From assembly GCF_020179605.1 (NCBI RefSeq), contig NZ_JAINZO010000004.1, forward strand, positions 1 through 64,000: 64,000 nucleotides of DNA. Reading direction: 5' to 3'. Shown piece by piece: positions 29,265 to 36,738 of this stretch. The translations under genes were made by a program, and so were the position numbers. The notes beneath the pieces were generated by a model that had not been told where the DNA came from, did no database searches, and saw nothing but the letters and a program-made list of their open reading frames with translations. The first letter of the stretch is position 1; each line of letters opens with the position of its first letter. Source of the DNA: Geomonas agri. GTDB taxonomy: Bacteria > Desulfobacterota > Desulfuromonadia > Geobacterales > Geobacteraceae.

Positions 29265-29401
29265 TCAAGAGTTGCATCGGATTTTGTAGAACGGCTAGCG
29301 GGAGTAGCCCATGATCTTGCAGGCTTTGCTGCCGTTCGACAAATCAGCAGCAAGCTCAAGCAAACTGAGCTTCCTCTGTGCTACTTTACTGCTTGTGGCA
29401 T
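29265..29401 (-). pseudogene. N-terminal remnant of an IS481-type transposase
   Basis: On the - strand a strong ribosome site AAAGGAGGAAGGGT precedes an ATG at 29401. After a one-base shift the sequence reads KLSLLELAADLSNGSKACKI followed by MGYSR, a stop, then PFYKIR. This is the helix-turn-helix start of IS481-type transposases. The catalytic part is absent. It documents a third old insertion in this gap. Confidence 0.6.
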
Positions 29402-29625
29402 ACCCTTCCTCCTTTAGGGGCAGATTGTCTGGACAACAACTTTTTACCCCGTTCAAGGACGGTATGGCCACTTCTTTTTAGTGACCGACGGTCAGATAAA
29501 TACCATCACGACACAGGCGGGTTTCGAATTTGATGCATAGGCAATTGCTGAAAGGAGGGGTTGGGTGGGGCGGCCGCCCCACTCAACACTGGAGGATGGA
29601 TGTACCTCGGGAAGTTCCCATTCAT

Positions 29626-29916
29626 TTATCTCGTGAGCGATGCTATCTGGTTCGTCTCCATCAGTTCCAGCTTTTTTGCACGGCTCAGGAAAGCTGCCGA
29701 CTCCTCTTTATTTTGCCTAACCCCCCACCCCATCCCATACATGAGACTTAAGTAAAAGTTCGCCTTGGCAGAATCGCACTTTTTGAATTCTACGGCAGCT
29801 TCAGCATACCGTTGCTGACGAAAAGCGCTCAAAGCAGAGTCGAAGTCGGCTGAGGCTGATTGAACTGTAACCAGAGAAAAAAACACCAACAATAAGAGTC
29901 TGTTCCGAATTTTCAT
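29626..29916 (-). CDS. short exported Sel1-like protein
   Basis: The 96-residue protein starts after GGAGGTCGACC, a strong site. A signal peptide ends in SASA (residues 1-23). The remainder (DSALSAFRQQRYAEAAVEFK, then FYLSLMYGMGWGVRQN) matches the N-terminal unit plus one Sel1 unit of the proteins at 1628 and 19257. It seems to be a shortened paralog; whether it is still useful is unclear, since the flanks hold decayed elements. No partner gene is near. Confidence 0.7.
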   Translation of the reverse strand: MKIRNRLLLLVFFSLVTVQSASADFDSALSAFRQQRYAEAAVEFKKCDSAKANFYLSLMYGMGWGVRQNKEESAAFLSRAKKLELMETNQIASLTR

Positions 29917-30541
29917 GGTCGACCTCCAACGTAAATTTCGTCAGTCCGGCGTTGCCATGACATGAGCAATGGATGTGCCAAACGGCGATGTGGCGTAAAC
30001 CACCATAATTAAAGGTTTTCCCCCCGTCGCATCACCCGTAGGGGACCATCAGCAATTGAACACCTACTAACCAGCCAGAAGGTAACCCGCTGCTTTAGCA
30101 GAGGAAAAATCCGAACAGGGGGATGCGCAGAGTTAGAACAGCATAGGGCACACCGTTGGTGAGGTAACAGGCAGCCTTTCGGTGCAGTCGGAGAGGGCGA
30201 GTAAAGGACCCTTAACTTACAGGGAGAAAAATGGAGAATGCCCTTTCTGCAAAACAGGGCTGCGGGGGAAAGACGAAGCCATCCTCTGTGTGCCAGTGAG
30301 GATCAGCTATCAAGCAAGAAAACAACGCCTGGAGCCACAGACCTCCTCAAGAGTACTAATGAGCACCCTCGTCCCGGGGAAAAGCCGAACTCCGCAACTA
30401 GGAAGACTAGCACAGGACACCGTTCCGCACGAACTCTTCATTGACACCCCCGACTGGACCTGAAAGCGGTTAGGATTAGGGGCATAGGGTACGAAAAGGA
30501 AATGTGTCTTCTGCCGGGGCGCGCTCACCTAAGGAAATATT
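29917..30541. other. intergenic region, no gene recognised
   Basis: This 625-base stretch has short open frames on both strands, none with a ribosome site or known family likeness. It lies between a short Sel1 gene and a truncated cytochrome leader and is probably decayed DNA. No tRNA, CRISPR or riboswitch pattern was seen. Confidence 0.4.
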
Positions 30542-30649
30542 TCACGTCCCGTCGTGGGGATCGTGGCAATCGGCGCAGGTTGCGCCAAGAGCCGGGCTGC
30601 AGCAAAAAAGGGCGAGGGCAGCTAACGCCGTTAAGGCAAAAGACAACAT
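30542..30649 (-). pseudogene. truncated leader of a c-type cytochrome
   Basis: A 35-residue reading frame runs MLSFALTALAALALFCCSPA, then LGATCADCHDPHDGT and a stop. This is a complete signal peptide followed by a single heme site, CADCH, in the usual DPH context of multiheme cytochromes, and then ends. A GTG ten codons upstream in frame may extend it. No further CXXCH follows in any frame, so a once longer cytochrome gene was probably cut off here. A real mini-cytochrome this short would be unusual. Confidence 0.6.
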
Positions 30650-30910
30650 CGCCCTGAAAACAGGGCTAACCCTGATCACAGTTGGGAATAAAGAGGGACT
30701 TTAACGACGCCTGCGTCTACGGAAAGCCTGCGCGCTCCCATGCGGTCACCTCAATTTCCGCACAAACTGCCGGCGTGCATATATCAGTAAAATACAAACA
30801 TCAGCATAAAGGTCTTAAACAGTTAAAGACCTTCCCGCCTCGTCCAGGGGGCATCACTGTGACGGAGCGGGCAGGAGTTTGACGGGAAGAGCAAGCAAAA
30901 GGAGGCGGGA

Positions 30911-31540
30911 TTACCCCTCTGGGTAGTCGGAGAGGGCGAGGAAGGTCTCCTTCAGTTCGAAGGAAAAGATGGAGAACATCCGATCGGCCAAACGGGTGGT
31001 GAGCACCGGGGGAAACAGCGGCACGGCGAGACGGTAGATCAGGTCCAGCATGCCGTCATGGGGGTTCTCCTCCAGGAACAAGGCGCCGTACTGCAGGACG
31101 GGCGCGAAAAGGAGCGCCTCCTCCATGACCGCGTCGTCCTCGCTGAAGTAGGGAAGGATCATCTCCAGCGAGAAGCAAAGCCCTGAGCCTCCGGCGTCTT
31201 CGGAGATGCTCAATAACAGTTCGTCCTGGGGAGAGCCGTATTCCAGCGCCTCGGGTGACACATTCCCCGCGGGGAGCACCATCACCTTGCCGTGTACGGG
31301 GTCAATGCCGTAGGGGGCGCCGCGGTTGGCAAGGAACCGCTCCAGCTGCTGGTACCCCTTGGTCTGCAGTCGGCCCATGCCGCGGTAGAAGGCGGGGCGG
31401 AACAGGTCCCGGTTGGCGATCAGTTCCTCGAGGGGGACGAACTCCTGCTCGGCACCCAAAGGCCTGGCGCTCCTGATTTCCGCGTTATTTACCACGAGCT
31501 TGAGGTGCGACCTCTTACGCTCGTCTTTGTCCTTGCTCAC
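30911..31540 (-). CDS. conserved protein of unknown function
   Basis: The start was moved to a GTG at 31540 (AGGGGGTATCAC before it), giving 209 residues; upstream codons cross a promoter region. It has no signal peptide or membrane segment. The N-terminus is very charged (SKDKDERKRSHLKLVV). The middle is acidic with short hydrophobic runs (VVLPAGN-like, DELLLSISEDAGGSGLCFSLE). No motif was recognised. It is the first gene of the GC-rich half and is followed, on the other side, by the DUF2318 gene's terminator. Confidence 0.65.
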   Translation of the reverse strand: MSKDKDERKRSHLKLVVNNAEIRSARPLGAEQEFVPLEELIANRDLFRPAFYRGMGRLQTKGYQQLERFLANRGAPYGIDPVHGKVMVLPAGNVSPEALEYGSPQDELLLSISEDAGGSGLCFSLEMILPYFSEDDAVMEEALLFAPVLQYGALFLEENPHDGMLDLIYRLAVPLFPPVLTTRLADRMFSIFSFELKETFLALSDYPEG

Positions 31541-31654
31541 GTGATACCCCCTGATGCTGACTGCTCCTCTGTAATACACCTCCGGCAAGACGGGTGTCAA
31601 CCAGCAAAACCGAGACGGGCCGGCGCGTTGCCGCACTACTCGGGAAAGGATCAC

Positions 31655-31693
31655 AAAAAAACGCCGGGAGCGCTTACTGTGCGCGTCCCGGCG
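31655..31693 (-). terminator. rho-independent terminator for the HMA/DUF2318 operon
   Basis: On the - strand CGCCGGGA pairs with TCCCGGCG around a GC-rich inner stem (31662-31693), followed by seven T residues. It lies 35 bases after the DUF2318 stop codon. Confidence 0.85.
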
Positions 31694-31728
31694 TCTGTAC
31701 GGCCAGGGTGAGAGCGCCCCGCCCCTGT

Positions 31729-32202
31729 CTAGAAGAAGCGGGTGCCCGCCTTGAGATCGGAGACAGAGATGGTCACCTTGCCCCCGTCAACCTTGGCGGG
31801 AAGGTGGGAGGGGTTGCAGCCGCCGGCGGAAGCAGCGCCGATCTTGTTGATGGCAAATTTCTGGTTGCAGTTCAGGCAGTTCATCTTGTCACCCGCCTGC
31901 TCGTACCCCTTCTTCTCGCGGTAGCAGACGTCACAGGCGTCGAAGGCGACGTGAAGCTGGCCGTCGCTTCCCTTGACGATGAAGAAGTTGATCTCCTTGC
32001 CGGCGTCGGCGAACTTGTAGTAGTGCGCCTTGCCGTCGCTGACCTTGTCGGCGGGGATGGTGACGCTGCCGCCGGAGGCCTTCACCTTCTCGTATTTCCC
32101 CATCCCGGGAAAGCTGAAAGCAAAAGCGACGCTCGCCATGGCCACAACGGCAACTGCGATGAGAAGGAGGGTCTGGAATCCTTTTTTGCTCGACTGAACC
32201 AT
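31729..32202 (-). CDS. DUF2318-type exported metal-binding protein
   Basis: The 157-residue protein starts at MVQSSKK after AAGGAGCAACAC. One membrane anchor or signal segment covers residues 10-30. The rest shows the DUF2318 pattern: FFIVKGSDGQLHVAFDACDV with CDVC, then NCLNCNQKF and GGCNPSHLP, a set of five cysteines that could hold a metal or Fe-S centre outside the membrane. It follows the HMA-domain gene by 71 bases and shares its terminator. A role in metal trafficking or membrane redox metabolism is inferred. Confidence 0.83.
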   Translation of the reverse strand: MVQSSKKGFQTLLLIAVAVVAMASVAFAFSFPGMGKYEKVKASGGSVTIPADKVSDGKAHYYKFADAGKEINFFIVKGSDGQLHVAFDACDVCYREKKGYEQAGDKMNCLNCNQKFAINKIGAASAGGCNPSHLPAKVDGGKVTISVSDLKAGTRFF

Positions 32203-32273
32203 GTGTTGCTCCTTTTGGGGCCTGACGGGCAGGCTCGTGCTGGATCGCGCCACGCGGGCGTGACGAAAACTCT

Positions 32274-32684
32274 TTATTGGGCGCCGCCGCAGCCGCGCTG
32301 GCCGCAGCATCCACCAGGGGCAGCCTTGCCACCGACGTCACGCCCGACCACGCTTTTGAACTGCTGCGGGGTGATCACCTGGGCCACCTGGGAGTGGAAG
32401 CCGCTCTTTTGCACCGCCTGGGCTAGCTTCTCGGGCGCGGTTTGCTTGGAATCGTAGCCGGCCACCACCAAGCCCGACTCCAGGTCCACCTCCGCCGCAG
32501 CCACCCCCTTTTGCGACTGCAGGGTCTCGGTGATCTTCTTGACGCAGCTGCCGCAGGTCATTCCGGAGGTGCGCAGCACCACCACCTGGTCGGCGGTTGC
32601 CCCCACCCGCACGTAGAAGGCGAATACGGCCAGCACGGCGACCACGGCCATTATCAGGGCGGTATTGAGGATCTTGTTTTTCAT
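32274..32684 (-). CDS. membrane-anchored HMA (heavy-metal-associated) protein
   Basis: The 136-residue protein starts after GGGAGCCGCCC. Residues 5-25 are a membrane anchor. Residues 33-100 are an HMA domain with the metal-binding GMTCGSC (Cys44 and Cys47). The C-terminus ends in a Cys/Gly-rich tail, GGCCGQRGCGGAQ, that adds three further possible ligands. It probably binds Cu(I), Zn or Hg on the outer side of the membrane, acting as a metal scavenger or a donor to the DUF2318 protein encoded next. No ATPase partner is present. Confidence 0.85.
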   Translation of the reverse strand: MKNKILNTALIMAVVAVLAVFAFYVRVGATADQVVVLRTSGMTCGSCVKKITETLQSQKGVAAAEVDLESGLVVAGYDSKQTAPEKLAQAVQKSGFHSQVAQVITPQQFKSVVGRDVGGKAAPGGCCGQRGCGGAQ

Positions 32685-32736
32685 GGGCGGCTCCCGATCG
32701 GGCGCTGCAGGCGCGGAATGCGCCCGGCTTGCCCGG

Positions 32737-32762
32737 ACGCTCCTCCTTTTTACAAGGAGCGT
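32737..32762. promoter_or_regulatory. inverted repeat upstream of the HMA gene
   Basis: Arms ACGCTCCT and AGGAGCGT are separated by 10 bases, about 53 bases upstream of the HMA start. It could be an operator for a metal-responsive repressor or part of the mRNA leader. No regulator gene is nearby. Confidence 0.35.
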
Positions 32763-32840
32763 GCCACGGCGCCCGATGGAGCTAACTACTAAAGATCACT
32801 GTGTTGGCTGCGCCGGCAGTTTCAGTACCCTGCACCACCC

Positions 32841-32877
32841 TGTGGAATATCCTGCAGGCGCAGTAGGATTTTCCACA
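32841..32877. repeat. long inverted repeat after the histidine kinase gene
   Basis: TGTGGAATATCCT and AGGATTTTCCACA form 13-base arms with one mismatch and an 11-base spacer, beginning four bases beyond the kinase stop codon. There is no U-run. It is either a terminator-like structure or a binding site. Confidence 0.5.
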
Positions 32878-32880
32878 ACC

Positions 32881-33990
32881 TCAAGCCGGGACCGGGAGCA
32901 GCACCTTGAAGGTCACCCCCCTGCCCGGCTCGCTCGCCACCTCAACGCTGCCGCCGTGCCCCTCCACGATCTTCTTGGTGATCGGGAGCCCCAACCCCGT
33001 GCCGCTCCCCTTGGTGGTGAAGAAGGGCTCGAAGATCTGGTCGATGGCGTCGGCGGCGATGCCGCCCCCCTGGTCGGTGAAGCGAATCTCGGCCATCCCT
33101 GACTCCCGGTCGAAGGCGGTGGCCACCTGGACCGTCCCCCCTTCCGGCGAAGCCTGAATGGCGTTCAGCATGATGTTCAGGAAGGCCTGGCGCAGCTTCT
33201 CCGGGTCCGCCACCAGCCGCGGCACGGTGCCGCAGGAAAGGTCGAGGCTCACCCCGCAGCCGTGCGCCTGGGCCGAGAGCAGGGTTACCATGTTGGCCAG
33301 TTCCTGGTTGATGTCGCATTCCCTTTTGTCGGCCGGCTCCGGGCGCGCCATGCGCAGGAAGTCCTCCACCACCCGGTTGAGCCGGTCCGACTCCTTGACC
33401 AGGATCTCCAGGAACTCGCCGCGCCGCTCGGCCGGGACCCCCTGTTCCATCAGTATCTCTGCGGTGCCACGGATGGAGGCGAGCGGGTTCCTGATCTCGT
33501 GGGCCAGGATGGCGGAGAGTTCACCCAGGGCGGAGAGGCGCTCGGCACGCCGCAACTGCTCCTCGATCCTGATGATCAGCTCGGATTGGCTCTTGAGCTG
33601 CCGGTAGGAATCCTCCAGGCCCAGGGCGGTCCGTTCCAGCTCCTCGCGCCGGCAGCGCTCCTGCTGCGATAAAAACCCGGTGATCCCACCCACCACATTG
33701 TAGAGGATCACCTCCAGGTACTTCTCCATTTCCATCGCGATGTGTCCGCCCCACTGGAACAGGATGTGCGGGGCGTAGGCCACGGTGACCAGGATGGCGC
33801 AGCCAATGCCGCCGCGGAACCCGAACCAGTAGGCGGCCAGGATGATGGGGATGTAGTACAGGCGCTGGAAGATGTCGTGCAGCATCCCCAGCCTGAGCGG
33901 CGTCAGGTAGTGCAACAGGCTGATCGCCACCACGCAGGCGAACAGGGCGCCCCCTTTGATGAGACCGGCGGGCCTGCTGGCGTGCGCCAC
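32881..33990 (-). CDS. membrane sensor histidine kinase (NtrB/PilS-like)
   Basis: The 369-residue protein uses a GTG start one base after the ferredoxin stop, with GGAGG inside the upstream gene. Residues 10-107 contain about four membrane segments (FACVVAISLLHYLTPL, YYIPIILAAYWFGFRGG). A coiled linker follows, then the dimerisation domain with His164 in LAHEIRNPLASIRG and an ATPase domain (NIMLNAIQASPEGG, DQGGGI, GTGLGLPITKKIVEGHGG). There is no receiver domain, and no response regulator gene lies next to it. The signal is unknown. The link with a ferredoxin suggests a redox cue, which is an inference. Confidence 0.9.
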   Translation of the reverse strand: MAHASRPAGLIKGGALFACVVAISLLHYLTPLRLGMLHDIFQRLYYIPIILAAYWFGFRGGIGCAILVTVAYAPHILFQWGGHIAMEMEKYLEVILYNVVGGITGFLSQQERCRREELERTALGLEDSYRQLKSQSELIIRIEEQLRRAERLSALGELSAILAHEIRNPLASIRGTAEILMEQGVPAERRGEFLEILVKESDRLNRVVEDFLRMARPEPADKRECDINQELANMVTLLSAQAHGCGVSLDLSCGTVPRLVADPEKLRQAFLNIMLNAIQASPEGGTVQVATAFDRESGMAEIRFTDQGGGIAADAIDQIFEPFFTTKGSGTGLGLPITKKIVEGHGGSVEVASEPGRGVTFKVLLPVPA

Positions 33991-33991
33991 G

Positions 33992-34189
33992 CTACTGGTC
34001 CTCCCAGCTGATGCACGACACCGGGCACAGTTCCACCGCCTGCGCCTGGATCACGTCCTCCGCAGCGCCGGCAGGGTCGAAACACTCCGACTTGCCGTGG
34101 CTGTCGAAGCGGAACACCTGCGGGCAGTTGGCGATGCAGATGCCGCAGCTGATGCATTGTTCCTTGTCCACCCATGGTCTTCTTGCCAC
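33992..34189 (-). CDS. single-cluster [4Fe-4S] ferredoxin
   Basis: The start was placed at a GTG after GGGGGAGTCG, giving 65 residues; a longer reading adds 26 residues without family likeness. Cys12, Cys15 and Cys18 plus Cys55 (ELCPVSC) fit the Thermotoga-type single-cluster pattern, with Cys22 and Cys36 placed like the disulfide pair of that family. It is an electron carrier of the cytoplasm. It is translationally coupled to the histidine kinase gene downstream. Confidence 0.85.
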   Translation of the reverse strand: MARRPWVDKEQCISCGICIANCPQVFRFDSHGKSECFDPAGAAEDVIQAQAVELCPVSCISWEDQ

Positions 34190-34297
34190 CGACTCCCCCT
34201 TCTCCTCTCGAGGTCGGCCCGGCCGAATGCCGGGACCACAGGCCACTATAGCGCAGATGGCTGCCAACTTCCCAATGAAAAATGGGGTGAGACAACC

Positions 34298-34330
34298 TTG
34301 ACAATCGCACCGGTCACCGGAGAATCATTA
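34298..34330 (+). promoter_or_regulatory. candidate promoter for the SDR gene
   Basis: TTGACA at 34298-34303 is a full -35 match. A -10 box is not clear: AGAATC or TCATTA lie at 17 to 20 bases. The divergent ferredoxin gene starts 109 bases to the left. Confidence 0.35.
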
Positions 34331-34362
34331 GATTACTTTAAGGCTGTAAAAAGGGGGCCGCT

Positions 34363-35259
34363 ATGGGTGTGTGGGGAGACTTGACCGGCAAGATCTGTCT
34401 GGTGACCGGAGCCAGTTCCGGGATCGGCAGAGCCACCGCCCTCGCGCTGGCCCGGGAGGGGGCAACGCTGATCGGGGTGGGACGGGACCGGGTGCGCTGC
34501 GAGAGGAGCGCCGAAGCGATCGTGCGCGACAGCGGCAACTACAAGGTGGAGTTCTGGCAGGCGGACCTCTCCAGCCAAGAGCAGGTGCGCGTCATCGCTC
34601 GCCGATTGCACGCGGTGTACCCGCGCCTGGACCTGCTGGTAAACAACGCCGGGGCGAGGTTCGACCGGCACCTCACCAGCAGCGACGGGGTGGAGATGAC
34701 CTTCGCCCTGAACCACCTGGGGTACTTTCTCCTGACCCTGCTCCTGATGGAGCGACTGCGCGCGGCGGGTCGGGCCCGGGTGGTGAACGTCGCCTCGGCC
34801 GCGCACCGCGCCTGCCCGGCCATCGACTTCGAGGACCTGAACCTGCAACGGGGTTTCGACGGCAGGAGGGCCTATGCCCAGTCCAAACTGGCCAACCTGC
34901 TCTTCACCTACGAATTGGCCCGACGCCTGGAGGGGAGCGGCATTACGGCAAACGCGGCGGCGCCGGGGAACGTGCTGACACGTTTCGCGCTGAACAACGG
35001 CCTCTCGAGTTGGCTGTCCCACGTTGCGGGCTCACTGAGAAGCGGCAGGCTGGTCGGGCCGTGCCGGGCGGCGCGTACCGTGCTCTACCTGGCCTGCGCC
35101 GGCGACCTGGCTGGCAAAAGCGGCGGCTACTACTTCGAGGAGAAAGAAGAGCATTCCTCACCCGCCTCCTACGACGAGGCTGCAGCAGGGCGCCTTTGGC
35201 GGGCGAGCCTGGAACTGACCGGGCTGGCGGACCAGTCGAAAGATGGGAGGCTGCCATGA
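34363..35259 (+). CDS. short-chain dehydrogenase/reductase
   Basis: The 298-residue protein starts after AAGGGGGCCGCT. It is a classical SDR of the retinol-dehydrogenase-like kind: TGASSGIGRATALAL for NAD(P) binding near residue 15, LLVNNAGA, and the catalytic YAQSKLANL. The C-terminal 60 residues extend past the usual fold (SGGYYFEEKEEHSSP). The substrate is unknown; such enzymes reduce or oxidise a hydroxyl or keto group. It overlaps the next gene by four bases (ATGA). Confidence 0.87.
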   Translation: MGVWGDLTGKICLVTGASSGIGRATALALAREGATLIGVGRDRVRCERSAEAIVRDSGNYKVEFWQADLSSQEQVRVIARRLHAVYPRLDLLVNNAGARFDRHLTSSDGVEMTFALNHLGYFLLTLLLMERLRAAGRARVVNVASAAHRACPAIDFEDLNLQRGFDGRRAYAQSKLANLLFTYELARRLEGSGITANAAAPGNVLTRFALNNGLSSWLSHVAGSLRSGRLVGPCRAARTVLYLACAGDLAGKSGGYYFEEKEEHSSPASYDEAAAGRLWRASLELTGLADQSKDGRLP

Positions 35260-35756
35260 AAGCAGTTGGGGTGTTGACGTTGCTGCTCGCCGTGGCCGGT
35301 AGCGCACGCGGCGACGGGACCTACTACCCGTACCAGTTCTACGACGAGTACTACCGGCAGCAAGAGGAGCAGGCGCCCCCCGCGGCGGAGTCGCGGCAAG
35401 GCGAGCGCCCGCGGGGGGCGCCGTCAACGGCGCAGCGGGCGCCGCTGTTTCTGTTCCCGGCGGAACTTGGCTTCGGGGTGGCGGCCGGGCGCGGCGAGGA
35501 TCTCTTCTACCTCGCCGACAGCTATTTCAAGGTCAGCGGCGGGGTCTGGTACCGTGCCAGATCCTGGCGCGGACCGTGGCTTCGGGTGCCGCGCGGCAAG
35601 CTCCCCCCCGAACTGGGCAAGCGCACGCTTGCTCAGATGCGCGTACTGCGCGACCGGGAGTTCCGCCTATTCTGGGAGCAAAAGGGGAGCTACCGGGGAC
35701 GGGTGTTCCGTCCCGGCACGGAGCCGGCCAAGCCGACGGTAAAGCGGCCTAACTAG
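35256..35756 (+). CDS. small exported protein of unknown function
   Basis: The 166-residue protein starts at the ATGA shared with the SDR stop, after GGGAGGCTGCC. Residues 1-20 are a signal peptide (SARG). It is followed by a Tyr/Gln-rich stretch (YYPYQFYDEYYRQQEEQ) and a Pro/Ala/Arg linker. From residue 70 a compact domain with repeated aromatic residues appears (LFYLADSYFKVSGG, WYRARSWRGPWLRVP). The last motif recalls small outer-membrane or periplasmic proteins of Geobacter with no known job. Its stop codon lies in the same CTAG as the stop of arsS on the other strand. Confidence 0.75.
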   Translation: MKAVGVLTLLLAVAGSARGDGTYYPYQFYDEYYRQQEEQAPPAAESRQGERPRGAPSTAQRAPLFLFPAELGFGVAAGRGEDLFYLADSYFKVSGGVWYRARSWRGPWLRVPRGKLPPELGKRTLAQMRVLRDREFRLFWEQKGSYRGRVFRPGTEPAKPTVKRPN

Positions 35757-35773
35757 GCCACGATGCTGCCGCC
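35740..35773 (-). promoter_or_regulatory. candidate bacterial SECIS element
   Basis: On the - strand, directly after the in-frame TGA at 35776-35774, the mRNA can fold as GGCC-UAGUUA-GGCC (about 14-27 bases past the UGA), or alternatively pair GCGGC with GCCGC. A short apical hairpin with a GU-containing loop at this distance is what selenocysteine insertion needs in bacteria. The fold was drawn by eye. Confidence 0.5.
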
Positions 35774-36730
35774 TCAGGTGAACCCCGAACCGACCGTGCA
35801 GGCGTAGCAGTGATCGGCGGCGGCGATGGGGGTGCCGGGTGCGGGGAGTTCGTCAAGATCGGCGATGAAGCGTGCTGCGCCGCCGAGAAAGAGGCCTTGG
35901 GCCAAGTGAAAATCGCAGTCGTAGAGCCGCCCGCACCAATCCACGGAAAGCTGGCTGCGGCACATGAGCCCGGCCACGGCGCAGGGGTTGAAGCCGGCAG
36001 TGAGTTTCTCCAGGTAGTCGTCCAGGTTCCCGGAGCGCTCGAGGAAACGGCGAAACCGCCCCAGCGGGACGTTGGCGAAGGTGTAGAGGTTATGGAAACT
36101 GACGCCGTGCTTGCGGGCCAGGTCGCGCTGGAACTTCTCCTGGGCCTGGAGCTGAGGCGCCGGCAGAAAGGCGCCGGAGGGGTTGCTGACCAGGTCGAGC
36201 TCGAGAGGACTGCCGGGCAGGCCGTAGCCCAATTCGTTCAACCTCTGCAGCGCCCGGATGCTTTTCTGCCAGACCCCGGCCCCGCGCTGGGCCTCGGTCT
36301 GGGCCTGGTTGCCGGCGGGAAGCGAGGCGACCAGCACCACCTTCAACTCGCGGTACAGCTGCAACAGCTCCTCGCCCCGCTCCCCCTCCAGCGAGACCAG
36401 GTTGGTACGCACGATCAGCCTCCGGGTCTCCGGCGCCAGTCCCCGTACCAGGTAAGGGAGGTCCGGGACCAGTTCAGGGGCGCCCCCGGTCAAATCGATG
36501 CTGTCGAACCGGAAGCGACGGGCGCAGCCGATCACCTCCGCCATGACCGCCCGTGACATCATCTCGCCGCGGGCCGGCCCCGCCTCGAGATGGCAGTGGC
36601 CACAGCTGAGGTCGCATGCCAGCCCCACGTTCACCTGCAGCGCCGTGGTCCGCTCCCGGGTCAGTGCAAGCCCGTGGCGGGCCAGGCGCTCCCCGAAAGG
36701 CTCCCCCCGCCGCTGTTTTGACTCGTCCAT
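35753..36730 (-). CDS. arsS: arsenosugar biosynthesis radical SAM selenoprotein ArsS
   Basis: ArsS forms the carbon-arsenic bond of arsenosugars in the cytoplasm. The start at MDESKQRRGE follows AGGAGACGGG. Residues 39-46 hold CDLSCGHC, the C-x3-C-x2-C radical SAM site; the DUF3641-type second half has FNPCAVAGLMCRSQLSVDW, CDFHLAQG and HCYACTVGSGFT. There the frame meets TGA (codon 319) and then continues GGSIVA to a TAG. ArsS proteins normally end in a Cys or Sec just at this place, so the TGA is read as selenocysteine, giving 325 residues. The next gene upstream is the usual ArsS partner. Without readthrough it would be a 318-residue protein lacking its last cluster ligand. Confidence 0.88.
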
Positions 36731-36738
36731 CCCGTCTC

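Noticed and set aside
30182-30463. Rightward 93-codon frame in the 30-kb gap, and a possible group II intron
   Set aside because: No maturase motif, no domain V-like hairpin and no ribosome site were seen.
28812-30541. Possible cyclic-di-GMP (GEMM) riboswitches, tRNA or CRISPR in the long gaps
   Set aside because: No GACGCAAAGC-type core, no cloverleaf and no spaced direct repeats were found on either strand.
33992-34267. Longer ferredoxin with 26 extra N-terminal residues
   Set aside because: The extra part is not ferredoxin-like and has no ribosome site; the GTG at 34189 has GGGGGAG before it.
34371-35756. A single 461-residue frame spanning the SDR and the next gene
   Set aside because: It runs in the wrong frame through the SDR; only its last 166 codons, after the ATGA at 35256, form a plausible gene.
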